Shown here: positions 8,914 through 18,312 of the stretch, one piece after another
Layout of the letters: each line of letters begins with the position of its first letter
How positions within the stretch are numbered: position 1 is the stretch's first letter
DNA from: PXAP01 sp964520585
GTDB lineage: Bacteria; Bacteroidota; Bacteroidia; Bacteroidales; PUMT01
Length of the DNA: 64,000 nt
Direction of reading: 5' to 3'
NCBI GenBank assembly: GCA_964520585.1
Contig: CAZFOO010000003.1
Coordinates: 1 to 64,000, forward strand
Position numbers and translations under genes: made by a program
The notes under the pieces: generated by a model
What the model was told of the DNA's origin: nothing
The model's database searches: none
The model's input: only the letters and a program-made list of their open reading frames with translations

Positions 8914-9966
8914 TCATGACTGGTTCTTTGTGAATCCGGTTGTGGACTGGTTTTGCAGCCTTGCGGCATAACCGGCTATATCTGAGGTTTTCTGATCATT
9001 CATGCACCTGAAATGTTTTTTGGGACATCTTTTGTAACCAAGCTTGGAGCAGGGCCTGCATTTCAACCCGTCCACCTCGAACATGGCCGAATCAGGATGA
9101 GGCATATATGGTGACATACCAAACTCCGGGATGGTATTGCCCCAAACAGAAATGATCCTTTTCTTAAATGCTGCTGCGATATGCATTAGTCCCGTATCAT
9201 GAGTTATCACCAGATCTGCTTGTCTGACTAATGAGGCGGACTGATTGATATTATATTTGCCACAAGCATTCCAAACCATCTTCCCGCATTCATCTGAAAT
9301 TATTTCTGCAGTATCTGCATCTTCTTTGCCTCCTGCAAGGATAACGGGTAGATTCATTTCCTGGCATATTGCTATGATCTTTTCAGCAGGAAGCCGCTTT
9401 GTAGCATGGTTAGCTCCGATGGCAAACAGGATATAACCTTTGTGGAAAGTGTCGGGCAGAAGCGATATATCAAGCTCATTCTCCGGTGGAATAAAATAAT
9501 CAAGGCCCAGATCGTCATTCTTTACATCAAACAGCCTCAGTGTTTCCAGGTAACGGTCCACGATATGTACATCCGGCAAGCGGTTAATGCCTAAGTTAAC
9601 CAAAAACCATTTTTCAATATTCAGTTTATGGAATGAAAAAGGAATAACAGGCAGCCTGGCTTTAATAAGTGCGGTGCGCAGGTTATGATGCAGATCGATA
9701 ATATAATGAAAATCCTCATTTTTCAAAGATCGCAGAGTCGATTTTAAATCCCCCATCTCATGAATACGGTCAATATAGGGATTGGCAATCAATACCGGTA
9801 CAAACGCCGGTTTGGTAAGGAAATGCACTTCTGCAGATTCCATTTGTTGCTTGAGGCATCTTATTGCCGGAGTGGTAAGCACAATATCTCCTATCGAACT
9901 TAACCTGATAATAAGGAACTTAACCGGCTTATTAATGGTAAGATTTTTATCCGATGCTGTTTTCAT
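8914..9966 (-). CDS. Glycosyltransferase family 9 (heptosyltransferase-like)
   Basis: 350 aa. The N-terminal KFLIIRLSSIGDIVLTTPAIRCL is the hallmark of GT9 enzymes such as WaaC/WaaF/RfaF. The C-terminal Rossmann half includes ILAGGKEDADTAEII and the donor-binding DLVITHDTGLMHIAAAFKKRIISVWG. A Cys cluster near the end (CRPCSKLGYKRC, later C) is common in Bacteroidota members. Such enzymes add heptose or related sugars to lipopolysaccharide core at the inner membrane cytosolic face. The exact sugar cannot be told. It is convergent with the 6008-8899 gene, 14 bases apart. Confidence 0.88.
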   Translation of the reverse strand: MKTASDKNLTINKPVKFLIIRLSSIGDIVLTTPAIRCLKQQMESAEVHFLTKPAFVPVLIANPYIDRIHEMGDLKSTLRSLKNEDFHYIIDLHHNLRTALIKARLPVIPFSFHKLNIEKWFLVNLGINRLPDVHIVDRYLETLRLFDVKNDDLGLDYFIPPENELDISLLPDTFHKGYILFAIGANHATKRLPAEKIIAICQEMNLPVILAGGKEDADTAEIISDECGKMVWNACGKYNINQSASLVRQADLVITHDTGLMHIAAAFKKRIISVWGNTIPEFGMSPYMPHPDSAMFEVDGLKCRPCSKLGYKRCPKKHFRCMNDQKTSDIAGYAARLQNQSTTGFTKNQS

Positions 9967-10086
9967 ACGGTCACAGGTTAATACTTTTATAAGATAAACT
10001 GCCAGTTGATCCTGGTATCCTGCAAATAGATTTGATACTGTCCTGTTCTACAGAAATATAGCTTTCAGTGATGATTAGACTGCCTG

Positions 10087-10830
10087 TTAATCCTGAACAG
10101 TTTTTAACCGGTTAATGAACATCATCAAACCCAGCCAGTATTCCTGACTGCCTTCTTCAGATTCCCAAAGGGCCTTTGCTCCATGTACACCCTGGCATTC
10201 CGAAGGAGTAAAGATAACCTTATTTTTACCAGGTATTTCCGAACTAAGTTCGGTAACATAGGGATATTCTCTTTTAGTTGATGCCAGGAAAACGGGAATG
10301 TCAAGATTGCGTACTGCATTTTGGACCAGTCCGGAATGGCCGAAAAATTCTCCGGGACTAAAAGCTATTACGGCGGAGATCTCCGGATTATCCCTGGCAA
10401 GTATCATTACCAGTGAAGCTGAAAAAGAACTTCCGAAAAGAATGATTTCCGAATTGGTGCGGGCTGCAATCCAGTTAATGGCACCCATGATATCTTTACT
10501 GGCATCTTTCATGGAATGAGGATAATCCTTATCGCGGGCAGTCATATTTGTCAGGTTGGGAACGAAATTAATCTCTTTCCCATGTCGAAGGTCAACTGCC
10601 AGTCCGTTATATCCAAGCTTAGTCAACTTTGGAGCTATCTCCCTGAATTCCCCCCGGCTCGATCCCGCCTGGTGGAACATCAAAATCCAGGACAGGCTGT
10701 CATGAACAAAATATTCATCGGCCGCCACCGTTAGTCCGTCTTCAGCAGGAAAATCTACTTTTTCCTGTGCAAGGACCGGAGCTAAAACCGAGAATATGAG
10801 CAAGAAACCTATTACACTTGCTTTCCTCAC
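10087..10830 (-). CDS. Secreted alpha/beta hydrolase (dienelactone hydrolase-like)
   Basis: 247 aa with an N-terminal signal peptide (cleavage near residue 21, after LAPVLA). The fold is alpha/beta hydrolase: an oxyanion-hole region FHQAGSSRGEF (52-62), a nucleophile elbow FGSSFSAS with S135, and a late His in GVHGAKALW. The third triad residue is not obvious. The reaction is unknown. The start codon overlaps the atpC stop by four bases, so it is translationally coupled to the ATP synthase beta/epsilon genes even though the product is exported. Confidence 0.75.
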   Translation of the reverse strand: MRKASVIGFLLIFSVLAPVLAQEKVDFPAEDGLTVAADEYFVHDSLSWILMFHQAGSSRGEFREIAPKLTKLGYNGLAVDLRHGKEINFVPNLTNMTARDKDYPHSMKDASKDIMGAINWIAARTNSEIILFGSSFSASLVMILARDNPEISAVIAFSPGEFFGHSGLVQNAVRNLDIPVFLASTKREYPYVTELSSEIPGKNKVIFTPSECQGVHGAKALWESEEGSQEYWLGLMMFINRLKTVQD

Positions 10831-11084
10831 GATTCAGCAGGTCTTATTATTTCTACCAGCACAACGATCTTGTTGTCCTTAACCTCAATTACCCCCTGAC
10901 CTATATTGTATAATATATCCTGCCCCTGGGCGGTTTCCAGGCTTAGCTCTCCTTTCTCCAGCGTAGAGATAACAGGTGCATGTTTTGTCAGAATAGTAAA
11001 GGGACTTTTCGTGCCTGGTACTGTAACCGATTTTATTTTTCCGGAAAAAACAGTTTTATCAGGTGTAAGGATCTCAAGATGCAT
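10827..11084 (-). CDS. atpC: F0F1 ATP synthase subunit epsilon, short form
   Basis: 85 aa, matching only the N-terminal beta-sandwich domain of epsilon (MHLEILTPDKTVFSGKIKSV, GELSLET). The C-terminal two-helix inhibitory domain found in E. coli epsilon is absent, which is usual in Bacteroidota. Epsilon sits on the rotor with gamma. It lies 15 bases after atpD and overlaps the downstream hydrolase gene by four bases. Confidence 0.93.
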   Translation of the reverse strand: MHLEILTPDKTVFSGKIKSVTVPGTKSPFTILTKHAPVISTLEKGELSLETAQGQDILYNIGQGVIEVKDNKIVVLVEIIRPAES

Positions 11085-11099
11085 AGTCCTGTTGATTAA

Positions 11100-12608
11100 T
11101 TATTTTGATTCGGCGAGCAGCCGGTTCCCTTTTTCTATTGCATCCTCAATAGTACCTACCATATTGAATGCTGCCTCCGGGTATTCATCAACCCTTCCTT
11201 CCATGATCATGTTGAAGCCCTTGATATTATCCTCGATGGAAACCATGACTCCGGAAAGTCCTGTGAACTGCTCGGCAACATGGAACGGCTGTGAGAGGAA
11301 CCGTTGTAACCTCCTTGCCCTGTGAACAATAAGCTTATCCTCCTCAGAAAGTTCATCCATCCCCAGGATTGCAATTATATCCTGCAGTTCTTTGTATCGT
11401 TGTAAAAGTTCTTTCACTCTCTGCGCCGTTCTGTAATGCTCTTCTCCGACAATTTCCGGAGTAAGAATGCGGGATGTTGAATCCAGAGGGTCCACGGCAG
11501 GATAAATTCCCAGCTCAGAAATTTTCCTGCTTAAAACCGTAGTTGCATCAAGATGTGCAAAAGTTGTGGCCGGAGCCGGGTCGGTAAGGTCATCGGCAGG
11601 CACATATATTGCCTGCACAGAAGTTATCGATCCTCTTTTGGTCGATGTTATTCTTTCCTGCAACATACCCATTTCTGTGGCCAGTGTTGGCTGGTATCCT
11701 ACTGCAGAAGGCATACGTCCGAGCAGTGCCGAAACTTCAGACCCCGCCTGTGTAAAGCGAAAGATATTATCTACAAAGAAAAGAATATCCCTGCCTCCGC
11801 TGGATTCGTCTCCGTCGCGAAATGATTCGGCAACAGATAATCCGGAAAGGGCAACAGTAGATCTTGCTCCCGGTGGTTCATTCATCTGTCCGAATACCAG
11901 TGTTGCCTGGGATTTGGCAAGTTCTTTCTGATCAACCTTGGAGAGATCCCAGCTACCCTCTTCCATGCTTTTTATAAATTCGTCTCCGTAACGAATCACA
12001 CCGGTTTCGATCATTTCCCGAAGCAGGTCATTACCTTCTCTTGTACGTTCACCGACACCTGCAAAAACTGATAATCCGGCATATTTTTTAGCTATGTTGT
12101 TGATCAGCTCCATGATGATCACTGTCTTCCCGACGCCTGCTCCCCCGAAAAGACCTATTTTCCCACCTTTAGAATAAGGTTCAAGCAGGTCAATAACCTT
12201 TATTCCTGTAAAAAGCACCTCTGTTTCAGTTGATAACTGGTCGAATGCAGGTGGCTTTTTATGTACCGGATATCCGTTCTTATGGTCCACTTCCTGCATC
12301 CCGTCAATAGGAGTTCCTATAACATTCAGTAATCTTCCTCTTATCTGATCTCCAACAGGCATGCTGATTGGCCTTCCAAGGTTCTTAACCTTTATTCCGC
12401 GTCTTAACCCGTCAGTTGAGTCCATTGCAATTGCCCTGACAGTATTTTCGCCGATATGCTGCTGACATTCCACTATAAGGACCTGACCATCATCCTGCTT
12501 GATTTCAAGTGCATCATGAATATTAGGAAGTTTGGTCCCCTTTGATCCGAAGCTTATATCGACCACAGGGCCAATAACCTGTATAATCTCTCCTGAGTTC
12601 TCTGGCAT
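11100..12608 (-). CDS. atpD: F0F1 ATP synthase subunit beta
   Basis: 502 aa. The catalytic subunit of F1. The P-loop GGAGVGKTVIIMELI, the GERTREGNDL motif, the ILFFVDNIFRFTQAGSEVSALLGR segment core and the YVPADDLTDPAP region are all present. The protein starts at MPENSGEIIQVIGPVVDISF, a standard beta N-terminus. It heads a separate atpD-atpC operon; the remaining subunits are 6 kb away on the same strand, an arrangement known in Bacteroidota. Confidence 0.98.
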   Translation of the reverse strand: MPENSGEIIQVIGPVVDISFGSKGTKLPNIHDALEIKQDDGQVLIVECQQHIGENTVRAIAMDSTDGLRRGIKVKNLGRPISMPVGDQIRGRLLNVIGTPIDGMQEVDHKNGYPVHKKPPAFDQLSTETEVLFTGIKVIDLLEPYSKGGKIGLFGGAGVGKTVIIMELINNIAKKYAGLSVFAGVGERTREGNDLLREMIETGVIRYGDEFIKSMEEGSWDLSKVDQKELAKSQATLVFGQMNEPPGARSTVALSGLSVAESFRDGDESSGGRDILFFVDNIFRFTQAGSEVSALLGRMPSAVGYQPTLATEMGMLQERITSTKRGSITSVQAIYVPADDLTDPAPATTFAHLDATTVLSRKISELGIYPAVDPLDSTSRILTPEIVGEEHYRTAQRVKELLQRYKELQDIIAILGMDELSEEDKLIVHRARRLQRFLSQPFHVAEQFTGLSGVMVSIEDNIKGFNMIMEGRVDEYPEAAFNMVGTIEDAIEKGNRLLAESK

Positions 12609-12796
12609 GATAAATTAATTTTTGCAAATGAAAAAAGTTCCCTGGTAGGGGAGGGCGAACTTAAAGTTTTTTTTTTATTAATATATATCTGTTAACAGAA
12701 ATAATATCGCTGTACAGATTTATCTATACGAGCAGGGCCTCTTTTATGTTTCAGTTACAAAACAGAACTTCGGAAAAAATGATCCTTTCGGGTTTT

Positions 12797-13771
12797 TCAG
12801 GATTTTCTTTCCATAACTGATTTTATGAAATCTGAAACCTGTTGTTTCCTGGGAGTCGGGGGACTAGTTTCCATAAGCTTTTGGAGTGATCTGTTGAAAT
12901 AGTCTTCGACTTTCCTGCGGGTCACTTCCAGGATGTCAAGTTCATCAAATATTCTCTTTACCTCAGTTACCTTGTTAACGGGATCTTCTTCATTTTCAAG
13001 AATATCTTTGAGTTCCCGGCCGGTCTTATCTGTTGCCAGTTCCATAGCTTTGATCAGAAGAAATGTTTTTTTATTCATCAGTATGTCACCACCCGGTTTT
13101 TTCCCAAATTTATCCTGCTCTCCATAAAGATCCAAAAGGTCGTCCTGAATTTGAAAGGCCAGTCCCAGATTTAATCCTGATTCATAAATCAGGGATGCAT
13201 CCTGCTCATTTGCTCCTCCTGCCAAAGCTCCAATTTGCATGGCTGCCGCAATAAGCACCGAAGTTTTCAGCCTTATCATCTCAAGATACATTTCCTCATT
13301 TACTTCATCAATAGTCTCGAAATTCATGTCAATCTGCTGTCCCTCGCAGACTTCAAGAGCTGTTCTGTTAAAAACCTTAAGAAGGCCTGGCAGTATATCA
13401 GTGTGAGCCGATGAGATAAGCTCAAATGAAAGAACCACCATGGCATCGCCGGAGAGAATGGCTGTATTTTCATCCCATTTTTTATGAACGGTTGGTTTGT
13501 TCCTCCTCAGATCGGCGTTGTCCATTATATCGTCATGGAGCAAGGTGAAATTGTGAAATAGTTCGATCGCAGCAGCCGGTTGTATGGCAGGGGTCAGGTC
13601 TTCGGAGAAAATCTCACATGACATTAGTGAAAGTACCGGTCTGAGCCTTTTACCTCCGTTTGACATAACATAATCAACTGGCAGGTACAGTTCATTTGGA
13701 TGCCTGCCTGCAAAATTCATCTTTTCAATTTCCCGGTCGATGATCCTGCGAAGTTCTCCAATCTTTTGCAT
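12797..13771 (-). CDS. Polyprenyl diphosphate synthase
   Basis: 324 aa trans-prenyltransferase. It carries the first Asp-rich motif LLHDDIMDNADLRR (about residues 84-97) and the second QIQDDLLDLYGE, with GGKRLRP near the N-terminus. It condenses isopentenyl diphosphate with an allylic diphosphate to make C15-C20 or longer chains for quinones, carotenoids or lipid carriers; chain length is not predictable with confidence. The start codon lies 47 bases inside the 3' end of the upstream RND exporter gene, so the two are likely co-expressed. Confidence 0.9.
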   Translation of the reverse strand: MQKIGELRRIIDREIEKMNFAGRHPNELYLPVDYVMSNGGKRLRPVLSLMSCEIFSEDLTPAIQPAAAIELFHNFTLLHDDIMDNADLRRNKPTVHKKWDENTAILSGDAMVVLSFELISSAHTDILPGLLKVFNRTALEVCEGQQIDMNFETIDEVNEEMYLEMIRLKTSVLIAAAMQIGALAGGANEQDASLIYESGLNLGLAFQIQDDLLDLYGEQDKFGKKPGGDILMNKKTFLLIKAMELATDKTGRELKDILENEEDPVNKVTEVKRIFDELDILEVTRRKVEDYFNRSLQKLMETSPPTPRKQQVSDFIKSVMERKS

Positions 13772-16166
13772 AGCTGTGTTTTTGTTTCACTGGCGGTTCT
13801 TCCTCTCCTTCCAGCTCTGAGTCCCCGTTCTCATCATATATATGCATAAGGGGCTCCTCAAAATTCTTTTTTATTATAATTCTTTCAAGGCTTAGCAACA
13901 TCGAAGGTAATAAAATTAAATTTGATGTAACAGCAATTAAAAGTGTGAATGATATCAGAATACCCAGAGCTACAGTGCCTCCAAAACCGGAAAGTGAAAA
14001 AATGCCGAAACCGAAAAATAGAACTATTGCCGTATAAAGCATGCTTACTCCCGCTTCCCTGATGGCAATACTTACCGATCTCCTTATATCAAGACCGTTT
14101 ACTTTCAGTTCCTGCCTGTATTTGGCAAGGAAATGAATAGTGTTATCCACCGATATACCAAAAGCTATGCTAAATACCAATACTGTAGAGGGCTTGACCG
14201 GAATTCCGAAATAGCCCATGAAGGAGGCCGTTATCAGCAATGGCACAAGGTTCGGAATAAGTGAAATAATCATCATTCTTGCAGAGGAAAACATCCATGC
14301 CATAAATCCGGAAATAACGAAAATAGCTATAGCCAGACTTGTAAGAAGGCTTCTGACAAGGTACTTGTTCCCCTGGAAAGATAATATGCCGGCCCCGGTA
14401 ACTGTAACATCATACCTGTCAGCCGGGAATATGCTGTCAATATCCTGTCTGATCTGGTTCGCAAGAACACCGGTTTTTTCTGTCCCTATGTCGGACATTT
14501 TATAGCTTATCCTTGTGATCTGATTCTCTGAGTCAACGAATGAAGAAGATATATCATTATCACCCGCCAGATCGCCCATGTATGCCATAATAAAGCTTCT
14601 TTCGGTATTTCCCGGCAACCTGTAATGGTGGGGTGCTCCGTTGAAGAATGATTGCCTGGCAAATTTAAAGGCTTCGGCTATGGAAAGGGGTTTGGATAGT
14701 TCAGGATATTTTTCAAGTTTAGTCTGCAGTTCATCAATTTTCTGAAGTGTTGACTGGGTATAGGCTGCCCTTGGACGCTTGGTATCAATGATAATTTCCA
14801 GTGGTATGAGTCCCCTGAAATGTTCTTCAAAATAAAGAAGATCTGTATATACCGGATCGTTTTTCGGAAGATCATCCACCACATAGCCGGTGCTCTTTAT
14901 TTTCGTTATTCCCACTATGGCGAGAACAACAAGAATTATTGCAACCGGATAAGTTTTCATCCGGTGGTTTGCAGCCAGATATTCAAAAAAGCTGACAATA
15001 TTGGTTATGGCATTGGTTTCAAGATGTTTTACATGCCTTTCCCGCGGATCTGGAAGGAAGCTGAAAATAATGGGAATCAGCAGAATCGAAAGGATAAAGA
15101 TCCCCATGATATTTATGGAAGCAACCACTCCGAATTCCTGTAAAATCCGTGTACTTGTAAGTATAAAGGTTGCGAAGCCTGCTGCCGTTGTAAGGTTGGT
15201 AAGGAAAGTCGCAGCTCCTATTTTCTGAATGACACGCTGCAGAGCTTTGATCTTGTTACCATGATTACGAAACTCATTATGATATTTGTTTAAAAGAAAT
15301 ACTGAATTGGGAATTCCTATCACGATTAGAAGTGGTGGTATCATGGCAGTAAGAAGGGTAATCTCATAGCCCAGCAGGGCTATCGAACCCAGCGACCAGA
15401 TCACTCCGGTTGTAACCACAAGGAGAGAAAAAACCACAACCCTTGCTGAACGGAAAAAAAGATACAAAATCAATCCGGTTATAACAAGTGCAAGTAAGAT
15501 GAACATGTATAGTTCACCCTCGATCTTTTCGGCGGTTTTGATACGGATGTATGGCATTCCGCTGTAATGGATATCCAGATCATGTCCGGCTGAGTATTCA
15601 CTGGTTACATCTTCAATTTTATCTACCAGCTTGTTCCTGGCCCTGGAAACCAGTATTTCCCTTTCCAGGGTAACCAGGATAAGGTAGGTGCCGGATTTGT
15701 CATCGTAAAGAAGGCCTTTATAAAACGGAAGGGTGGAGATAACCTTTCCCAGACTATCTGCTTTTTCCTGTGTGACAGGGGCCTCCAGAGTCATGGGTTC
15801 TACTCCGAAATTCCTTTGTTGGTTATCCTTTACAAGATTGTAAGCATTGGTTACAGAAACTGCCGTTTTAACCCCTTTGATCTTTTGGAGGTCATCCATC
15901 ATTATCAGCCAGTCGCTCAGGGGCTCCTGATCAAAAAAATCGTGATTCACAATACCAACAATCACAATATTTCCATCTTCTCCGAAAGTCTCTTTATAAC
16001 GGTTAAATTCTATCAGGGTTGAATCCGTTTCCGGAAGCAGAGGAGGGTACTCATATGACATTTTAACTTCTCCGGCCTTGTAACCCATGAAAGCGGTAGC
16101 GATAACCAACATGGCAATAAATAAAATCCTGTTGCGAAGAATAATACCAGCTAGAAATGTAAACAT
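13725..16166 (-). CDS. RND/MMPL family exporter
   Basis: 813 aa with the classic two-fold RND plan: one N-terminal transmembrane helix, a large extracytoplasmic loop (about 40-215), five helices, a second helix near 390-410, a second loop, and five more helices up to about 775. Helix 4-type motifs GIPNSVFLLNKYHNEF and FGISVDNTIHFLAKYRQE carry the proton-relay region. The short charged cytosolic tail ends with the region overlapping the polyprenyl synthase gene. Relatives (MmpL, HpnN, Patched-like) move lipids, so with the prenyl synthase a hydrophobic substrate is a reasonable guess. No membrane fusion protein is adjacent. Confidence 0.85.
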   Translation of the reverse strand: MFTFLAGIILRNRILFIAMLVIATAFMGYKAGEVKMSYEYPPLLPETDSTLIEFNRYKETFGEDGNIVIVGIVNHDFFDQEPLSDWLIMMDDLQKIKGVKTAVSVTNAYNLVKDNQQRNFGVEPMTLEAPVTQEKADSLGKVISTLPFYKGLLYDDKSGTYLILVTLEREILVSRARNKLVDKIEDVTSEYSAGHDLDIHYSGMPYIRIKTAEKIEGELYMFILLALVITGLILYLFFRSARVVVFSLLVVTTGVIWSLGSIALLGYEITLLTAMIPPLLIVIGIPNSVFLLNKYHNEFRNHGNKIKALQRVIQKIGAATFLTNLTTAAGFATFILTSTRILQEFGVVASINIMGIFILSILLIPIIFSFLPDPRERHVKHLETNAITNIVSFFEYLAANHRMKTYPVAIILVVLAIVGITKIKSTGYVVDDLPKNDPVYTDLLYFEEHFRGLIPLEIIIDTKRPRAAYTQSTLQKIDELQTKLEKYPELSKPLSIAEAFKFARQSFFNGAPHHYRLPGNTERSFIMAYMGDLAGDNDISSSFVDSENQITRISYKMSDIGTEKTGVLANQIRQDIDSIFPADRYDVTVTGAGILSFQGNKYLVRSLLTSLAIAIFVISGFMAWMFSSARMMIISLIPNLVPLLITASFMGYFGIPVKPSTVLVFSIAFGISVDNTIHFLAKYRQELKVNGLDIRRSVSIAIREAGVSMLYTAIVLFFGFGIFSLSGFGGTVALGILISFTLLIAVTSNLILLPSMLLSLERIIIKKNFEEPLMHIYDENGDSELEGEEEPPVKQKHSYAKDWRTSQDHRPGN

Positions 16167-16290
16167 TTAATTAAGTCCTCTTTTATTACCGGCTTCCGGA
16201 TAAAGATATTTCACTTTTCCCGGCTCAGATATCACTGATCTGTTGCAGGGATTTTAGTTTTACAATTATGTACAGCCGCTTGTTGTTATA

Positions 16291-16394
16291 AACTTATTCC
16301 GTTGATGATTGCACCTTGCTTTCGGCCGGGTATTGCGATTTGCCACTCAAATTTGCAAACTTATACCCTTAATGATGGCACCTTGCTTTCGGCC
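16291..16394 (+). repeat. Two imperfect 37-base direct repeats
   Basis: Copies at 16291-16327 and 16358-16394 share the frame AACTTAT...ATGAT.GCACC followed by the identical core GCACCTTGCTTTCGGCC. They lie 67 bases apart in the 452-base divergent gap between the RND exporter and the Na/Pi cotransporter. No gene is seen there. They could be regulator sites or a small duplicated element. Confidence 0.6.
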
Positions 16395-16590
16395 AGCTTT
16401 TATTGCGGTTCGCTCTTTTGCATCTTGTATCCCGGACATATGAAAATTGCTGCAAAAATACTATTGTGTCATATTATTTCCAAGATCTTTTTTACTTATT
16501 TAACTAATATTAACCTCCATAAATACAGATGTATATAAGATGGACACTGAACAATCCAAATGATTCTTTTTATATTATCTATTATTCTTT

Positions 16591-16598
16591 TAATTTTG
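16591..16598 (+). promoter_or_regulatory. Candidate promoter -7 element of the Na/Pi cotransporter gene
   Basis: TAATTTTG fits TAnnTTTG and lies 20 bases before the ATG at 16619. If real, transcription begins after any upstream in-frame start, which supports the shorter gene model. Confidence 0.45.
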
Positions 16599-16618
16599 GG
16601 CTGCAACTTTTAAGTAAA

Positions 16619-18310
16619 ATGCAATATACCTTCATTGATTTTCTTGCCTTGTTGGGTTCTCTAGGGTTTTTCCTTTACGGGATGAAATCCATGAGTGAAG
16701 CCCTGCAAAAGGTCGCCGGACATAAATTGCGTATGATTCTGGCGGAAATGACCTCCAGCCGCTTAAAGGGAATATTTACAGGGTTTATGATAACTGCCCT
16801 GGTGCAATCTTCTACCGCAACCACCGTCATGCTGGTCAGTTTTGTAAATGCCGGACTGATTAATCTTATTCAGGCCATAGGGGTAGTAATGGGAGCAAAC
16901 ATCGGAACAACAGTAACTGCCTGGCTGATCTCCCTGCTGGGATTTAAATTCAGCATCAGTTACATATCGTTGCCCCTTATCGGGCTTAGCTTCCCTTTTC
17001 TTTTTTCCAGGTACAAGAAAAGAAAATCGATCGCAGAGCTTATTATAGGGTTTGCAATGGTATTTCTCGGACTTGATTTTTTAAAAGAATCGCTGCCTGA
17101 CATCGACCAGCATCCTGAGATTCTCTCTTTTCTGGCCTCCTATACTGAGCTGGGAATATGGTCGATTTTAATATTCCTGAGCATAGGGACACTTCTTACA
17201 TTTGTTATACAATCATCAAGCGCCACCATGGCGCTTACCCTTGTTATGACAAATAACGGATGGATCTCGTTTGATATGGCTGCAGCTATGGTACTGGGTG
17301 AAAATATCGGCACTACCATTACTACAAATTTAGCAGCATCTATTACCAACGTATCGGCAAAAAGGACTGCACGTGCCCACCTTATATTCAATTTGGCGGG
17401 AGTTTTCTGGGTATTACTTATTTTTAGTTTTTTCCTCCGGCAGATTGATAATACCCTGGTCAGCGCCGGACTGCTTTCCCCTTTTGAAAATGCTGAAGGT
17501 ATCCCGGTAGCTCTTTCGGTTTTTCATACGGTTTTTAACGTGTTGAATGCCGCATTTTTGCTGGGATTTGCGCCTTTTATCGCGAGACTGGTAACCCGGC
17601 TGGTCCCCCTCAGCGAAGAGGATGAAGAAGAGTTCAGACTTAAGTATATTAACACCGGGATACTTTCCACTGCCGAACTGGCACTGTTCCAGGCCAAGAA
17701 GGAAATATCCCTTTATGCAAGGCGCACCAAAAAGATGATTGATTATGCAAGGTCGCTGTTTAATGCCAAAAAGGAAGATGACATTGAATTTTTCTTTGCA
17801 AAAGTTGAAAAATACGAGGAGATAAGCGACCGGATAGAAGTTGAAATTGCTACATACCTGACAAAAGTATCCGGCGGCGATCTTAGTCCCCATGGCTCAC
17901 AAAGGCTCCAGACCATGCTTAAGCTAATAGACAATATAGAGAGCATCAGCGATTCCTGTCAAAATGTGGCAAGGGCTGTTTACCGGCAAAAACAGAAGAA
18001 AATTGAATTTACCACTTCCATGAGGGATAATATCAACAAGATGTTTGATTATGTTGAGAAGGCTCAGGACATAATGATCGAAAATCTTGACGAGGATTAT
18101 CACGATGTAAAGGTTGATTCTGCTATTGATATGGAATACAAAATAAACCGTTACAGGAATAAACTGAAAAAAGAACATATCAAGAAGCTAAAGGAAAAAG
18201 AATATAAGTACGATGCCGGTATAATCTATAATGATATAATCTCACATTGCGAGAGGATGGGCGATCATATTGTGAATGTGACCGAAAGTATTATCGAACG
18301 CTTCGACTAG
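16619..18310 (+). CDS. Na+/phosphate cotransporter (NptA/YjbB family) with PhoU-like domain
   Basis: 563 aa from the chosen start (MQYTFIDFLALLGSLGFFLYGMKSM). Two inverted repeats of Na/Pi symporter helices each contain the QSS motif: LVQSSTATTVMLVSFVNAG and VIQSSSATMALTLV, with GANIGTT and GENIGTT partners. A cytosolic PhoU-like helical domain (about 350-563) follows. It imports or exports phosphate using sodium. An upstream in-frame ATG at 16529 would add 30 residues, but the candidate promoter lies inside that stretch. Its stop is two bases from the convergent atpG stop. Confidence 0.92.
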   Translation: MQYTFIDFLALLGSLGFFLYGMKSMSEALQKVAGHKLRMILAEMTSSRLKGIFTGFMITALVQSSTATTVMLVSFVNAGLINLIQAIGVVMGANIGTTVTAWLISLLGFKFSISYISLPLIGLSFPFLFSRYKKRKSIAELIIGFAMVFLGLDFLKESLPDIDQHPEILSFLASYTELGIWSILIFLSIGTLLTFVIQSSSATMALTLVMTNNGWISFDMAAAMVLGENIGTTITTNLAASITNVSAKRTARAHLIFNLAGVFWVLLIFSFFLRQIDNTLVSAGLLSPFENAEGIPVALSVFHTVFNVLNAAFLLGFAPFIARLVTRLVPLSEEDEEEFRLKYINTGILSTAELALFQAKKEISLYARRTKKMIDYARSLFNAKKEDDIEFFFAKVEKYEEISDRIEVEIATYLTKVSGGDLSPHGSQRLQTMLKLIDNIESISDSCQNVARAVYRQKQKKIEFTTSMRDNINKMFDYVEKAQDIMIENLDEDYHDVKVDSAIDMEYKINRYRNKLKKEHIKKLKEKEYKYDAGIIYNDIISHCERMGDHIVNVTESIIERFD

Positions 18311-18312
18311 CC

